Below are positions 17,323 to 26,586 of a stretch of DNA of 36,041 nt, piece by piece. Under the pieces are notes generated by a model. That model made no database searches. It was not told the DNA's origin and saw only the letters and a program-made list of their open reading frames with translations. The stretch lies in assembly GCA_025354525.1 (NCBI GenBank), contig JANXMS010000404.1:1-36041 (forward strand), given 5' to 3'. Positions within the stretch are counted from its first letter, which is position 1. The number at the start of each line of letters is the position of its first letter. The stretch is from Acidobacteriota bacterium. GTDB taxonomy: Bacteria; Acidobacteriota; Terriglobia; Bryobacterales; Bryobacteraceae. A program made the translations under genes and the position numbers.

Positions 17323-17439
17323 CTCTTCCTTAGAGCAAGGCGCGGTCCTGCGCGGCTGAGTCGCGTCAGCTCTTCCGCCCACGCGAATGAAGCAAGCTGA
17401 GCCCCAGATTCACAGCGCCTGCGAACTGAAGGGCCGGAA

Positions 17440-17815
17440 TCAGCATGGCTTCTTCAAAAGGAACAAACACGGGAATGGCGTCAACCGACGATCTTCGACC
17501 AGAACGAACCCAGGCCAGGCGGCGAACCACGTTCGCCGATTGAAAAAGTGAAACGCGCCGGGCCCGTAGAGGAGCAAGTTCGACAGGTCCCTGAGGTATT
17601 CAAGGACGAGGAGTCGGCCACCGGGGCGAAGCGTTCGCAAGGCTTCGGCGAACAACGCTTGGCGACCGTCAGTGTGACGGATTTCGTGGTCGGCGAACAG
17701 GAACGTCACCGCATCGAGAGAGGCATCGGGATAGGGCCAATGGCGATAGTCGAGCGGGTCCGCCCCGGCGGTTCGGGCACGCGCGATGGAAGCCTCCGTC
17801 ATTTCCGTACCCTAC
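17440..17815 (-). pseudogene. SAM-dependent methyltransferase, 5'-truncated
   Basis: About 120 codons match the C-terminal two-thirds of a class I methyltransferase: PDASLDAVTFLFADHEIRH (post-II), then QALFAEALRTLRPGGRLLVL (motif III), and a long C-terminal FFNRRTWF segment ending FPCLFLLKKPC. The SAM-binding motif I (normally a GxGxG) is missing because the sequence changes at about 17815 into a fragment of another gene. It cannot bind SAM normally and is treated as a remnant. Confidence 0.7.
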
Positions 17816-17819
17816 GGTA

Positions 17820-17953
17820 GCGACCAACGCAACGGCGAGAAATGCAAAGCCGTTCCATTCGTCCAATCGCTTCGGCAAAGCATAGGTGAGCAGGAGTGCG
17901 TGGCGAAAAGTAGCCTTGACGGGGAACGGATGTCGGTGGAGCCGATAAAGCAT
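17820..17953 (-). pseudogene. DUF2071-like fragment
   Basis: Read in a different frame from the methyltransferase piece, RLHRHPFPVKATFRHALLLT then YALP, and after a gap NGFAFLAVALVAT, match the conserved start of DUF2071 proteins as I remember them (PFPVKA-x-FRH, TYALP, GFAFLAVALV). The segment between, usually about LLPPGLELDT, is largely deleted. It joins the methyltransferase fragment head-to-tail, giving a chimeric scar rather than a functional gene. Confidence 0.6.
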
Positions 17954-18158
17954 AGTCCGCTGCTGTCCCTAAGCGAACTCCAGTTGTTGAACATGTTCAA
18001 CTTTCGCGACGGGAGACTGATTTTGAAGACTCCGTCTTCGCAGAGCGCTTGGGTATCGTTCCAAAATGGAAATTCGAGTGTAAGCCGATTGAGCGGGGAA
18101 ACCGGTTGGAAAGGCTTGGAACTAGCTCGACCAGCGGGGCTGACTATGGTGAGGGTTA

Positions 18159-18475
18159 CTAACGGCATGGGGCCGAGTGCCGGATGGTCGAGTGGAATCG
18201 AGCCCAGTAGGTCGTGTTAAGTTCTATGAAATTCTTGATGCTCGTCAGGAGGCTCGAAAGGACTTGCTTTCCTTCCGCGGAGAGGCGGTTCTGAAGTTCG
18301 ACGATACGGTCCTGGTTGGTCGCGCGAGAGAAGTGCTGGGCATCCGCGGCACCGAAGGAATTCTGTTTACGGTGGCTGGCTCGGTAGCGAGGGCGAAGAG
18401 CGCCTGATAGGCCATCGAATCGGTCTGTGCATGGGCCAAGCCTCCAAACATAAGGAGCAACAGGAGCGTTCGCAT
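18159..18475 (-). pseudogene. Small secreted protein, single frameshift
   Basis: The start at 18473-18475 encodes a clear signal peptide, MRTLLLLLMFGGLAHA, then QTDSMAYQALFALATEPATV. Near 18360 a one-base shift moves the protein-like sequence to another frame: NSFGAADAQHFSRATNQDRI, then VELQNRLSAEGKQVLSSLLT, continuing to a TAG at 18159-18161. Neither frame alone is convincing, together they give a plausible protein of about 105 residues. No family was recognised. It could be a pseudogene or a sequencing error. It diverges from the CehA-like gene, whose start is 46 bp away. Confidence 0.55.
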
Positions 18476-18521
18476 GATGGGCCGAGTGAAGCGTTTAATT
18501 TTCGGATAGGATAGGGGCGCT

Positions 18522-20672
18522 ATGCGACTTTGCCTCGGACTTGTATTGACGCTCGCCTTGCAGGCTGAGCTTTTGCCGATCGTGGAGCGGGTGGAACGAC
18601 AACCGCTGGCGGCGCAGGTGGAACGCGTTGCGCAAGCGCTGGAGTTGACCGGCGAACCGCTGGCCGCGGCCGAACGAGCGGAACTCGCAACCGCCTCCGT
18701 CGTGCGCATTCAAGAGCTTCTTGATCGGCACTGCCTCGTCGGGCTGGAGATCAACCCGGAAGCGCGGGTGAAGGTTCAACAGGGGCAGGCCAAGGCCGAG
18801 CTGATCGAACAGGGGTGGCGGACGTTCCTCGTCAAGGTGCACAATCAGGCCGGGTTGACCGCGGCCGTCGGCGTCGATTCGCCGAACGCGGGACCGATGC
18901 AGAACCAGGCAGCGGCGACCGGGGCGCGCCGTTGGATGGAGATTCAAAGCTACACGCGGCAGCCGATCAAAATGCATCTCTCTGGCTTGGAGGTCGAGTA
19001 TCGGCTGGTGCAGATCTATGCCCGAGAAGCTGGCCAGCGCGAGGGCAAGCTGGCTTTCGATGTCGGCCAGGGGACGCAGGATCTTGGGTTTCGCAGCGAA
19101 GTGGACGTGCTATTTCGGATTACCCCAGCCGCCAAATTGACGCTGCGCGTGAAGGATTTCGACGGGAGACCGACCACCGCCTCGTTCCTGGTTCGCGATG
19201 AGAAGGGGCGGGTATATCCATCGCAAGCGAAGCGCAAGGCGCCGGATTTCTTCTTTCATCCGCAGGTGTACCGAGCCGATGGCGAGACGCTGGCGCTGCC
19301 GCCGGGCCGCTATACGATTGAATGTTCGCGCGGACCGGAGTACAAAAAGATTCTGCGCACCGTGACGATGGATCGTGTGGATCGGACGGAAGCCTTTGGA
19401 CTCGAACGCTGGATCGACCCGGCGAAACTAGGCTGGATTTCGGGCGATCATCATATTCATGCCGCCGGCTGCTCGCACTACGAACGCCCCACCGAAGGCG
19501 TCTATCCGCAGGACATGATGCGGCACGTCTTGGGCGAGGATTTGAAAATCGGCAGCGTGCTGACTTGGGGCCCCGGTTGGTACTTTCAGAAGACGTTCTT
19601 CGAAGGCAAGGACAACAAGCTGTCGACCGCCGAAAACAAGATGCGGTACGATGTCGAAATTTCCGGCCATCCGTCCAGCCACACGGGCCATCTGGTGCTG
19701 CTCGGCGTGAAGGAGCAGGACTACCCCGGCACGCAGCGTTTAGAGGATTGGCCGACGTGGGGACTGCCGATTTTGAAATGGGCGAAGCAGCAAGGGGCGG
19801 TAACCGGGTTTGCCCACAGCGGCTGGGGACTCGAGATGCCCAAGGACGAACTGCTCTCTTACGACCACCCCCGTTTCGATGGCATCGGTGCCAACGAGTA
19901 CGTCGTCAGCGTCACCCACGATGCGGTTGATTTCATCTCAACGGTCGATACCCCGTGGCCCTGGGAACTCAATATCTGGTACCACACCCTGAACGCCGGG
20001 TACCGCACGCGAATCAGTGGCGAGACAGATTTCCCCTGCATTTACGATACTAAAGTCGGTCTCGGCCGCAGCTATGTCCGCCAGCCGAAGCCCGATTATG
20101 GCGACTGGATCGCTGGCATCAAGGAAGGCCGGAACTACGTCTCGGACGGCAAAAGCCACTTGATCGATTTCCGCGTGAACGGCGTCGAGATGGGCAAGGG
20201 CGACGTGAAGTTAGCCAAGGCCGGGGCGGTCACCGCGACCGTACAGGTAGCGGCCCTGCTCGGCGAAGTCCCGGAATCGAAGCGAATCGCTAACAAAAAG
20301 CCCTACTGGGATGTCGAACAGGCGCGCGTCGGAACGAGCCGAAAGGTGCCCGTCGAGCTGATCGTCAACGGGGTCGCGGTGGAGCGGCAAGAGGTAGAAG
20401 CCAACGGAACGATGCGCGAACTGAAGTTCTCGACGACCCTTGACCGAAGCTCCTGGGTAGCCATTCGTGTCTTGCCGAGTTCCCATACGAACCCCGTCTG
20501 GGTAACCGTTGGCGATGCGCCCGTCCGCGAGCGGCGCAGCATCGAGTGGTGCCTGAAAGCGGTCGACCTGTGCGAACAACAGAAGACCGGTCGCGTGAGA
20601 CTGGAAGAGCGCGGCGAGATGGCGCGGGCCTACGAGTACGCTCGGCAACAGTATCGGCAACGGCTCCGCTAA
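18522..20672 (+). CDS. CehA/McbA-family metallohydrolase (PHP fold)
   Basis: A 716-residue secreted protein with a short signal peptide (1-15). The N-terminal half has beta-rich, probably carbohydrate-module-like segments. The PHP-type metal site begins with SGDHHIHAAGCSHY (307-320; H310, H311 and H313 as ligands), continues with SGHPSSHTGHLVLLG, GFAHSGWGLE (H432) and SGETDFPC (D503), the pattern of CehA/McbA proteins, which include the carbaryl hydrolases of carbamate degraders. Most relatives have unknown substrates, so pesticide hydrolysis must not be assumed. A purine-rich GGATAGGATAGGGG precedes the ATG. Its stop overlaps the convergent nitroreductase stop by 3 nt. Confidence 0.85.
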   Translation: MRLCLGLVLTLALQAELLPIVERVERQPLAAQVERVAQALELTGEPLAAAERAELATASVVRIQELLDRHCLVGLEINPEARVKVQQGQAKAELIEQGWRTFLVKVHNQAGLTAAVGVDSPNAGPMQNQAAATGARRWMEIQSYTRQPIKMHLSGLEVEYRLVQIYAREAGQREGKLAFDVGQGTQDLGFRSEVDVLFRITPAAKLTLRVKDFDGRPTTASFLVRDEKGRVYPSQAKRKAPDFFFHPQVYRADGETLALPPGRYTIECSRGPEYKKILRTVTMDRVDRTEAFGLERWIDPAKLGWISGDHHIHAAGCSHYERPTEGVYPQDMMRHVLGEDLKIGSVLTWGPGWYFQKTFFEGKDNKLSTAENKMRYDVEISGHPSSHTGHLVLLGVKEQDYPGTQRLEDWPTWGLPILKWAKQQGAVTGFAHSGWGLEMPKDELLSYDHPRFDGIGANEYVVSVTHDAVDFISTVDTPWPWELNIWYHTLNAGYRTRISGETDFPCIYDTKVGLGRSYVRQPKPDYGDWIAGIKEGRNYVSDGKSHLIDFRVNGVEMGKGDVKLAKAGAVTATVQVAALLGEVPESKRIANKKPYWDVEQARVGTSRKVPVELIVNGVAVERQEVEANGTMRELKFSTTLDRSSWVAIRVLPSSHTNPVWVTVGDAPVRERRSIEWCLKAVDLCEQQKTGRVRLEERGEMARAYEYARQQYRQRLR

Positions 20673-21325
20673 AGCACCGTCAGCACATCGGCGAGCGACT
20701 TCTTTCTCAAAACAGGCACCTGCGCATCGGCCGCCGGGTAGCCCACCGGAATGAGCAAGAACGGGCGTTCGTTCGTCGGCCGATTCAAGATGCGGCCCAG
20801 GAAACCCATCGGGCTCGGCGTATGCATTAGCGTCGCCAGGCCGGCCAGATGAAGCGCCGCCAGCAGAAACCCCGTCGCGATCCCAACGGATTCCTGCACA
20901 TAGTAGTGCTTAATCTTGCGGTCTTCCTCGCGCCCGTAGTTCACGCTAAAAACCACGATCAGATACGGCACCGTCTCCAGAAAAGGCTTCCGCCAATCGG
21001 TCCCGAACGGCTGCAGCACCTCGATCCACTCATCCGGGAATCGGCCCTCATAATTCGCCTTTTCCTCGGCCTCAGCCGCCACCCGAATCTCGCGTTTCAG
21101 TACGGGATCAGCGACCACGACAAACTGCCACGGCTGTTGATTAGCCCCGCTTGGTGCGGTCGCGGCGGCTCGTACGGCGGCCTCAATCAACGCGAGCGGA
21201 ACCGCCTCGTCCGAGAAGTCGCGCACCGTTCGCCGCGACTTCATCCGCTCAAGAAAGGCGTCGGCGGAGGAGGATTGCTCCTCCGCCGAAAGGCGCGAAA
21301 AAGAGAGAGGTTCAAAGGGAGGCAA
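20669..21325 (-). CDS. Nitroreductase-family flavoprotein
   Basis: A 218-residue FMN-dependent oxidoreductase. The FMN-binding motif SRRTVRDFSDEAVP (about 30-43) and APSGANQQPWQFVVV (about 57-71) are characteristic; the C-terminal GLATLMHTPSPMGFLGRIL and the FLLIPVGYP strand fit the nitroreductase fold, closest in feel to the BluB/iodotyrosine deiodinase-like branch. The physiological substrate is unknown. Its start overlaps the stop of the EF-hand propeller gene by 14 nt, making it the last gene of the minus-strand operon. An internal ATG at 21242-21244 is an alternative start that would begin just before the FMN motif. Confidence 0.9.
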   Translation of the reverse strand: MPPFEPLSFSRLSAEEQSSSADAFLERMKSRRTVRDFSDEAVPLALIEAAVRAAATAPSGANQQPWQFVVVADPVLKREIRVAAEAEEKANYEGRFPDEWIEVLQPFGTDWRKPFLETVPYLIVVFSVNYGREEDRKIKHYYVQESVGIATGFLLAALHLAGLATLMHTPSPMGFLGRILNRPTNERPFLLIPVGYPAADAQVPVLRKKSLADVLTVL

Positions 21326-22694
21326 AGCAGTAAAGATGGTTGCGCGTGCGCAAATAGATGCGGCCGTCCACCAGCGCCGGCGTCGAGAAAACGTCTTCTT
21401 CCATATCGTTGACCCCGACGATTTCCCATTCCCCGGCTGCCTTCAAAACCACCACCTTCCCCGCCCCGCTGATCACGTAAACCTTCCCGTCTCCAGCCAC
21501 CGGAGAAGCCCAATATTGCTCCAGCGCTCCGGTTAACCGACCCTGCTTCAGGACATCGCCGGACTTCGGATTCAGCGTCGTCAACACCCCACCATCCTTT
21601 ACAATCCAGAGCACACCGCCGTAATGCAGCGGAGCCGCCGTATTCGGCAGCGACTTCGAATGTCGCCACAACACATGCGACTTCGAAACGTCGCCCCGAC
21701 CACCCAGCCGCACCGCCACCAGCGCGTTCCGCGTTTGCTTCAACATCCGGTAGAAGCCCCATTCCCGCGCGTCCATAAACCCGTCGTGGTCTAAATCAAA
21801 CTGCGTGAATCCGCCCTGCTTGATGCCCATGGTCAGCGCTTCAGCCGCGTCGAGCTTGCCGTTGTTATCCTTATCGCTCGAAGACTGCACTTGGTCAAAC
21901 TCGGGGACCTCGGGCATCGGACCATCCCCCCCCGTCTCCCAAGAACTCTGGTACATAATGCCGTCCACAACGATCGCCGGGCTCTTCGACTGCCACGACA
22001 TGCCCCCGAACCACCAGAGCTTTTCTCCCGTTGCAAAGTTATAAGCCACCGTCAAGTAAGAGCCCGGAATGATCATCTCCACGGGCCCCTGCTTCGGCCG
22101 ATAGAACGTCGGAATGCTGTAACCCCGAGTAACCTCCGGGCGCTCCACCTTGTACTTCACCTTCCCGGTCTTCGCGTCCGCCGCCACCAGAAACGAGTCC
22201 GTATCCTGATCACAAATCAGCACGACGGTTCCGTCCATGACGATCGGCGACGAGCCGTGGCCGTTGGGATTGTTGAACGGGCCCAGCGGCATCTGCCAAA
22301 GCGGCTTGCCTTCCACGGTATACGCCAGCAGGCCGAAATCCCCGAAAAACGCGAACACCCGTTGGCCGTCCGACGCCGGCGACGGCGACGCGGCCGTGTT
22401 CGTTTTTTGAAAACTTTCCTTGCGAGGCCGCGGTGCCTCTTGCCGCCAAAGTTCTTTGCCGGTGTCGCGGGCCAACGCTATTGTGAACAGCTTTTCGCCC
22501 TCGACGGCGGTGACGAAAATCCGGCCACCGACCACGATCGGCGACGAGTGACCGGGACCTAACGGCACCTGCCAAACGACATTTTTCTTCGGCCCAAACT
22601 CTGTCGGAAGCTTATGCCCTTCACTGATCCCTAGCGCATCGGGACCCCTGAATTGAGGCCATCCCGCGAACGCAAGCAGCAGAAGCCACGTCAT
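21312..22694 (-). CDS. PQQ-like propeller protein with paired EF-hands (copy 1)
   Basis: A 460-residue exported protein: very short signal peptide (MTWLLLLAFA), entry motif GWPQFRGPDALG, then PQQ-like blades (ALARDTGKELW, AADAKTGKVKY, NFATGEKLWWFGG, TLNPKSGDVLKQG). Two EF-hand loops are inserted between blades: D274-x-D-x-N-G-K-L-D-x-x-E285 and D300-x-D-x-D-G-F-M-D-x-x-E311, both complete for Ca2+ (or another hard cation). The ATG overlaps the stop of its paralogue by 4 nt (22691-22694). Related to the preceding gene over its whole length, so the pair arose by tandem duplication. Function unknown; an extracytoplasmic scaffold or dehydrogenase-like role is possible. Confidence 0.9.
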   Translation of the reverse strand: MTWLLLLAFAGWPQFRGPDALGISEGHKLPTEFGPKKNVVWQVPLGPGHSSPIVVGGRIFVTAVEGEKLFTIALARDTGKELWRQEAPRPRKESFQKTNTAASPSPASDGQRVFAFFGDFGLLAYTVEGKPLWQMPLGPFNNPNGHGSSPIVMDGTVVLICDQDTDSFLVAADAKTGKVKYKVERPEVTRGYSIPTFYRPKQGPVEMIIPGSYLTVAYNFATGEKLWWFGGMSWQSKSPAIVVDGIMYQSSWETGGDGPMPEVPEFDQVQSSSDKDNNGKLDAAEALTMGIKQGGFTQFDLDHDGFMDAREWGFYRMLKQTRNALVAVRLGGRGDVSKSHVLWRHSKSLPNTAAPLHYGGVLWIVKDGGVLTTLNPKSGDVLKQGRLTGALEQYWASPVAGDGKVYVISGAGKVVVLKAAGEWEIVGVNDMEEDVFSTPALVDGRIYLRTRNHLYCFASL

Positions 22695-24100
22695 TTCGAC
22701 TCCTTCGCGAAACAGTAAAGATGCTCATGCGTGCGCAGAAAAATGCGCCCGTCGACGAACGCTGGCGTCGCATTCACGCCCTCGTTCATCGTGTTGATTT
22801 GCAACACCTGCCAATCGGCCCCCGTCTGCACCACGGCCACCTTCCCTTCGTGGGAGATCGCATATAATTTTTCGCCCGCAATCACCGGCGAAGCGTAGTA
22901 ATCGCCGGGCGCACCCGTCAGCCGACCTTGCTTCAACACGTCTCCCGTCTTCGCGTCGAGCGCCGTCAAAATCCCGCTCTCCTTCACCAAATACAGGATG
23001 CCGTTATGCAAAACGGGCGACGGAACATTCGGCAGCGACTTGTAATAGCGCCACAGCAAATTGGTCTGCGTCATGTCACCCTTACCGCCCAACTTGATGG
23101 CCGAAACAGAGTTCACCGCCTGACGCCGCGTCTGGTACATCCGCCAATCCCGATCTTCCATGAAGCCGGTCCGATCCAGGTCCATCGCCGTCCACTCTTT
23201 CGTCAGCCGTGGATCGGTGATCTCAGCCTGAGCAAGCTTGCCGTCTTTGTTCGTATCCCACTTCGCCAGAGCCTCGGCGAACGGCGGAACCTCCTCCTGC
23301 TGACCAGTGTCAGAGTTCCCCGCCCAGCCAAGAACATAAACGACGCCATCCCCCAGAACCGGCGTAGGCTTCAACTGCCACGTCAATCCGCCCACCCACC
23401 AGATCGGTTCCCCCGTCGCGACCGAGTAAGAAACGAGCTGATAGCTGCCCGCGACAAGCACCTCTTGCGTCCCGCTTAGCACCGGCGTCGAAAAGCCGCG
23501 CGCCACATCAGGCCGATCCCGCCGCCACTTCTGCTTACCCGTATCCTTGTTCACGCCCAGGAAAAACGAGGCACTCTCGGCATCGCAGAGCATCAACAGC
23601 GTATCGCCGGAAAGGACGGGCGAAGCACCCATGCCGAATGGATTGTTGAACGGGCCCAGCGGCATGCGCCACCGTTCTTTGCCCGCCGCATCATATGAAA
23701 TCAGGCCGAATTCCGTGAAGAACGCGTAAACGTTCTGACCATCGGTCACCGCGCTCGGGCTCGCCGACGAATTCTGCTTGTGGAACTCCCCCTGCCGAGC
23801 GCGCGGCAAAGCCCGTCGCCAACGTTCGGCACCGGATTTGCGGTCGAGTGAAATGATATATAGCGATTTATCGTCGTAGCCGGTTAGGAAAATCTGCGTT
23901 TTCGAGAACACCGGCGAACTATGGCCCAGCGGCAGCGGCGTCTTCCACGCCATGTTCTGACCCGGCCCGAACGCCAGCGGAAGGTTGGCTTCGTTCGAAA
24001 CCCCGGTCGAGTTTACGCCACGAAATTGGGGCCACTCATCCGCCGCAAACAGCGGGACAAGAGTACAGAAACAAAATGCAATACGCCACATATGCTGCAT
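22691..24100 (-). CDS. PQQ-like propeller protein with paired EF-hands (copy 2)
   Basis: A 469-residue paralogue of the following gene with a clearer signal peptide (MQHMWRIAFCFCTLVPLFAA) and the same WPQFRGVNSTGVSN entry and blade pattern. EF-hand 1 is D282-x-N-x-D-G-K-L-A-x-x-E293 (one ligand replaced by alanine); EF-hand 2, D307-x-D-x-T-G-F-M-E-x-x-D318, has T at position 5 and D at 12, so metal binding may be weaker than in copy 1. It begins 12 bases after the TonB receptor stop and overlaps copy 1 by ATGA, so all three should be cotranscribed. Confidence 0.9.
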   Translation of the reverse strand: MQHMWRIAFCFCTLVPLFAADEWPQFRGVNSTGVSNEANLPLAFGPGQNMAWKTPLPLGHSSPVFSKTQIFLTGYDDKSLYIISLDRKSGAERWRRALPRARQGEFHKQNSSASPSAVTDGQNVYAFFTEFGLISYDAAGKERWRMPLGPFNNPFGMGASPVLSGDTLLMLCDAESASFFLGVNKDTGKQKWRRDRPDVARGFSTPVLSGTQEVLVAGSYQLVSYSVATGEPIWWVGGLTWQLKPTPVLGDGVVYVLGWAGNSDTGQQEEVPPFAEALAKWDTNKDGKLAQAEITDPRLTKEWTAMDLDRTGFMEDRDWRMYQTRRQAVNSVSAIKLGGKGDMTQTNLLWRYYKSLPNVPSPVLHNGILYLVKESGILTALDAKTGDVLKQGRLTGAPGDYYASPVIAGEKLYAISHEGKVAVVQTGADWQVLQINTMNEGVNATPAFVDGRIFLRTHEHLYCFAKESK

Positions 24101-24112
24101 ATGATATCGAAA

Positions 24113-26551
24113 TTAGAACGTCAGGCGGGCACCCAGCGAGGCGTTAAACCCAGGGGCATCAATGCCGGAGCCGTGAATTCGAAAGTTGCGATCCGCTAAG
24201 TTTGACAGCCCGCCGTAGATCGTCCACCGCTCCCCCACCGGCATCATCCCCCGTAGTTCCGCCGTTGCCCAGCCCGGCGTATTGCTATATAGCGGTATGC
24301 GCACCGAGTCGGCCACGCCGGGCAGCACCCGGTTCTGGATCTGCAGTAAGGTCTCGCCGATTCGCGGCGCCCGCGCCCCGTTGAAGAAATCCGCGATGTC
24401 GCTCCTCCGACGAGAAGCGCCGATCCGTTCATCGTCGATGTCGCCGCCGTTCAACCGTTCCTGCGCCCCGCTCGCCCGCACCACCCCTTCCACCCACCAG
24501 CGGCGCCCGAAGCGTAGCGCAACCTCTCCCTGCTGCGGCGGAAGCCTCCGAATATGGCGATTGGGATACAGGTCCCGCCCGAGCAAATAAGAGTAGTTCG
24601 CCGTCAACCGCCATCGCGAACTGAGGTCGCTCCGCCACAAATTCTCGACGCCCCAGTACCGCGCCGCGCCGTCGTTCACAAACGCCTTGACCGCCCGCGG
24701 ATCAAAGCCCGTCGCCACCGTCACCACGCCCTGGCCCCGCTGGGCAGCCGTCGGCGCAATCGCTGTAACCGCAATCCCGGCTAGCGCCGTAGGCACCGCG
24801 TTGGCCGGAAACAGCAGCGTCCGGCGACTAATCGGATCTGCCAACGCGGCGTCGAAAAACTGTACCCGCCCGCTGTGCCGCGCTGTTCGCCATTGCATAC
24901 CCGCCTCAAGATTCCGCAGCGTTTCAACGCCTAACGGGCGCGCCGCCGACCCCTTCGAAAGAGCCCCTTCCCCAGCCGAGTCCGCCAACAGCGGGCGAGC
25001 CGCCAACGCTTCGACTACGGGGATCTCATAGCCGAGATCGTTCAAGCCAATCGAACCGAGGTCGTTCAAATTCGGTGCGCGGAAGCCGCGACTGCCCGTC
25101 AAATGCAGGCCTAATGAGGGCGTGAGGCGATAGGACAACGACCCATGTCCGGTCCAGTCGGCGAACGTCAGGGTCGAATAGTTGATCCGCGTAAACCGCA
25201 AGCCATAGCCAAGCCGAAGGCGGGCCGGAAGCTCCGTCATTCCCTGAACAAACGCCCCCCCGCTCCGATAAGCCGAGTCATCCGGGTACAGCGGACGCAC
25301 CGAAACATGGTTCACCGTTCGCCGCGAACGAACCCGTTCCTCATAAACCTCGCCGCCGAAAGTGACCAGCGTATGCGAGCCTACATGCGTCACCCCCTGG
25401 CCCGAGTAGCCGTAGGCATTCACTCGATTGAACTCCCGCGTCACCGAGTCCGTGCTCCGCAGGTTCTGCCGCACCCCGCCGTCCCTCTGCGAGTTCACCG
25501 AAACTCGGGCCGAGAGCGAATCAAACGGGCCAACCTGAAGCTTCTCGTAGCGGAGATAGGCAAGGTCCACGCGTTGCGGTGCCAACTTGCTCGTCAGCCG
25601 ACCAAGGCCTCCCCAAAGATCTTTGTAATTGCGAACCCCCCACAGCTCTCCGCGCTGATACCACCCCGTCAGCGTTTGCGTCGCCGAAGGCCGATAAGCA
25701 ACCTTCGCGTGGGTGCCTGCCTGGCTGTACGCCGTATCCCGCAACCGTCCACCAAGCACGCTCTTCACCTGCTCTCGATCAAACCCATAAAGCCGTGTCA
25801 GCACATTGTGCGAGTCATAACCACCACCAGCCCGCACGTCATTGTGGCGACTCCCGGCCCCGCCCAGCAGAACAAAACCTTTCGCCGAGCTATGCGCAAT
25901 CTCCCCCGCGACCCCTCCGCTGAGGTCCGCGGAATGGCCATCCAAATTCACTCGCCCGGCCCAGCGAGGAACGTCCGTAAACCGGCTCGGACGAGAAAGC
26001 ACCTGAATCGTTCCGCCCAAGCCGTCCGAGCCATACTGCGTCCCGCTCGGGCCCAGCATCGCCTCGACGTGGTCGGCTTGGCTCGGTTCCAGATAGGCGA
26101 GATATTGATTCGGGCCGCTCCGGAACGTGGCGTTGTTAAACCGAACCCCGTCAACCAAGTTCAACACTTGATACCCGGTCAGCCCGCGCAAAAACGGTGA
26201 CACTTGGCCCGGCCCCGTCTGCTGCAAATGAACATTCGGCTGCGCCTCCAAGGCGTGCGCCACCGTTGGACGCGTCCTTTCTCCAGTGAAATTCACTTGC
26301 GGCGAATCGGCCGCATCCACCGCCGCCCCGCGAATCGCCGTCACCGTTACCCGCGACGCCGGCACCGTGCGAGCGTCCACCGGCGCCTCCGCGAAGACAT
26401 ACTCTCCCGCCGCATTGGTCGTCGTCTCGGCCAGAATCGCCCCCGTCCGCGACGTCAGCAAAACCCGTGTAAAAGGTGCGTCCACCAGCTTCCCGCGAAG
26501 TTCCCCCGCGAACATCGGCAGGGCCAGCGCGGCCAGCAGAAAAAAGCGCAT
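24113..26551 (-). CDS. TonB-dependent outer membrane receptor
   Basis: An 812-residue receptor from ATG 26549-26551 (signal peptide MRFFLLAALALPMFAGEL); a GTG at 26566 would add five residues. A short carboxypeptidase-like domain (about 15-90) precedes a canonical plug: NVHLQQTGPGQVSPFLRGLT, NLVDGVRFNNATFR, and GPSGTQYGSDGLGGTIQVLS, the last being the conserved receptor motif. The barrel ends ASLGARLTF with a terminal phenylalanine. It resembles siderophore/haem-type receptors more than Oar-type ones. Position between a membrane-anchored propeller gene and two EF-hand propeller genes suggests a shared uptake or cell-surface task; the ligand is unknown. Confidence 0.92.
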   Translation of the reverse strand: MRFFLLAALALPMFAGELRGKLVDAPFTRVLLTSRTGAILAETTTNAAGEYVFAEAPVDARTVPASRVTVTAIRGAAVDAADSPQVNFTGERTRPTVAHALEAQPNVHLQQTGPGQVSPFLRGLTGYQVLNLVDGVRFNNATFRSGPNQYLAYLEPSQADHVEAMLGPSGTQYGSDGLGGTIQVLSRPSRFTDVPRWAGRVNLDGHSADLSGGVAGEIAHSSAKGFVLLGGAGSRHNDVRAGGGYDSHNVLTRLYGFDREQVKSVLGGRLRDTAYSQAGTHAKVAYRPSATQTLTGWYQRGELWGVRNYKDLWGGLGRLTSKLAPQRVDLAYLRYEKLQVGPFDSLSARVSVNSQRDGGVRQNLRSTDSVTREFNRVNAYGYSGQGVTHVGSHTLVTFGGEVYEERVRSRRTVNHVSVRPLYPDDSAYRSGGAFVQGMTELPARLRLGYGLRFTRINYSTLTFADWTGHGSLSYRLTPSLGLHLTGSRGFRAPNLNDLGSIGLNDLGYEIPVVEALAARPLLADSAGEGALSKGSAARPLGVETLRNLEAGMQWRTARHSGRVQFFDAALADPISRRTLLFPANAVPTALAGIAVTAIAPTAAQRGQGVVTVATGFDPRAVKAFVNDGAARYWGVENLWRSDLSSRWRLTANYSYLLGRDLYPNRHIRRLPPQQGEVALRFGRRWWVEGVVRASGAQERLNGGDIDDERIGASRRRSDIADFFNGARAPRIGETLLQIQNRVLPGVADSVRIPLYSNTPGWATAELRGMMPVGERWTIYGGLSNLADRNFRIHGSGIDAPGFNASLGARLTF

Positions 26552-26586
26552 ACGACTCAGTATCACCTATCGATGTTGCAGCATCG

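Noticed and set aside
21940-21970. dif-like sequence around ACATAATG
   Set aside because: Only the short central part resembles dif and it lies inside a propeller gene; too weak to call.
25145-26200. 351-codon plus-strand frame inside the TonB receptor
   Set aside because: R/P/H-rich shadow; the minus-strand receptor has signal peptide, plug motif and barrel end in order.
26571-26586. Near-palindrome CGATGTTGCAGCATCG between propeller and TonB genes as terminator
   Set aside because: Short imperfect stem without T-tract within a 35-bp gap of a likely operon; no support for a terminator or operator.
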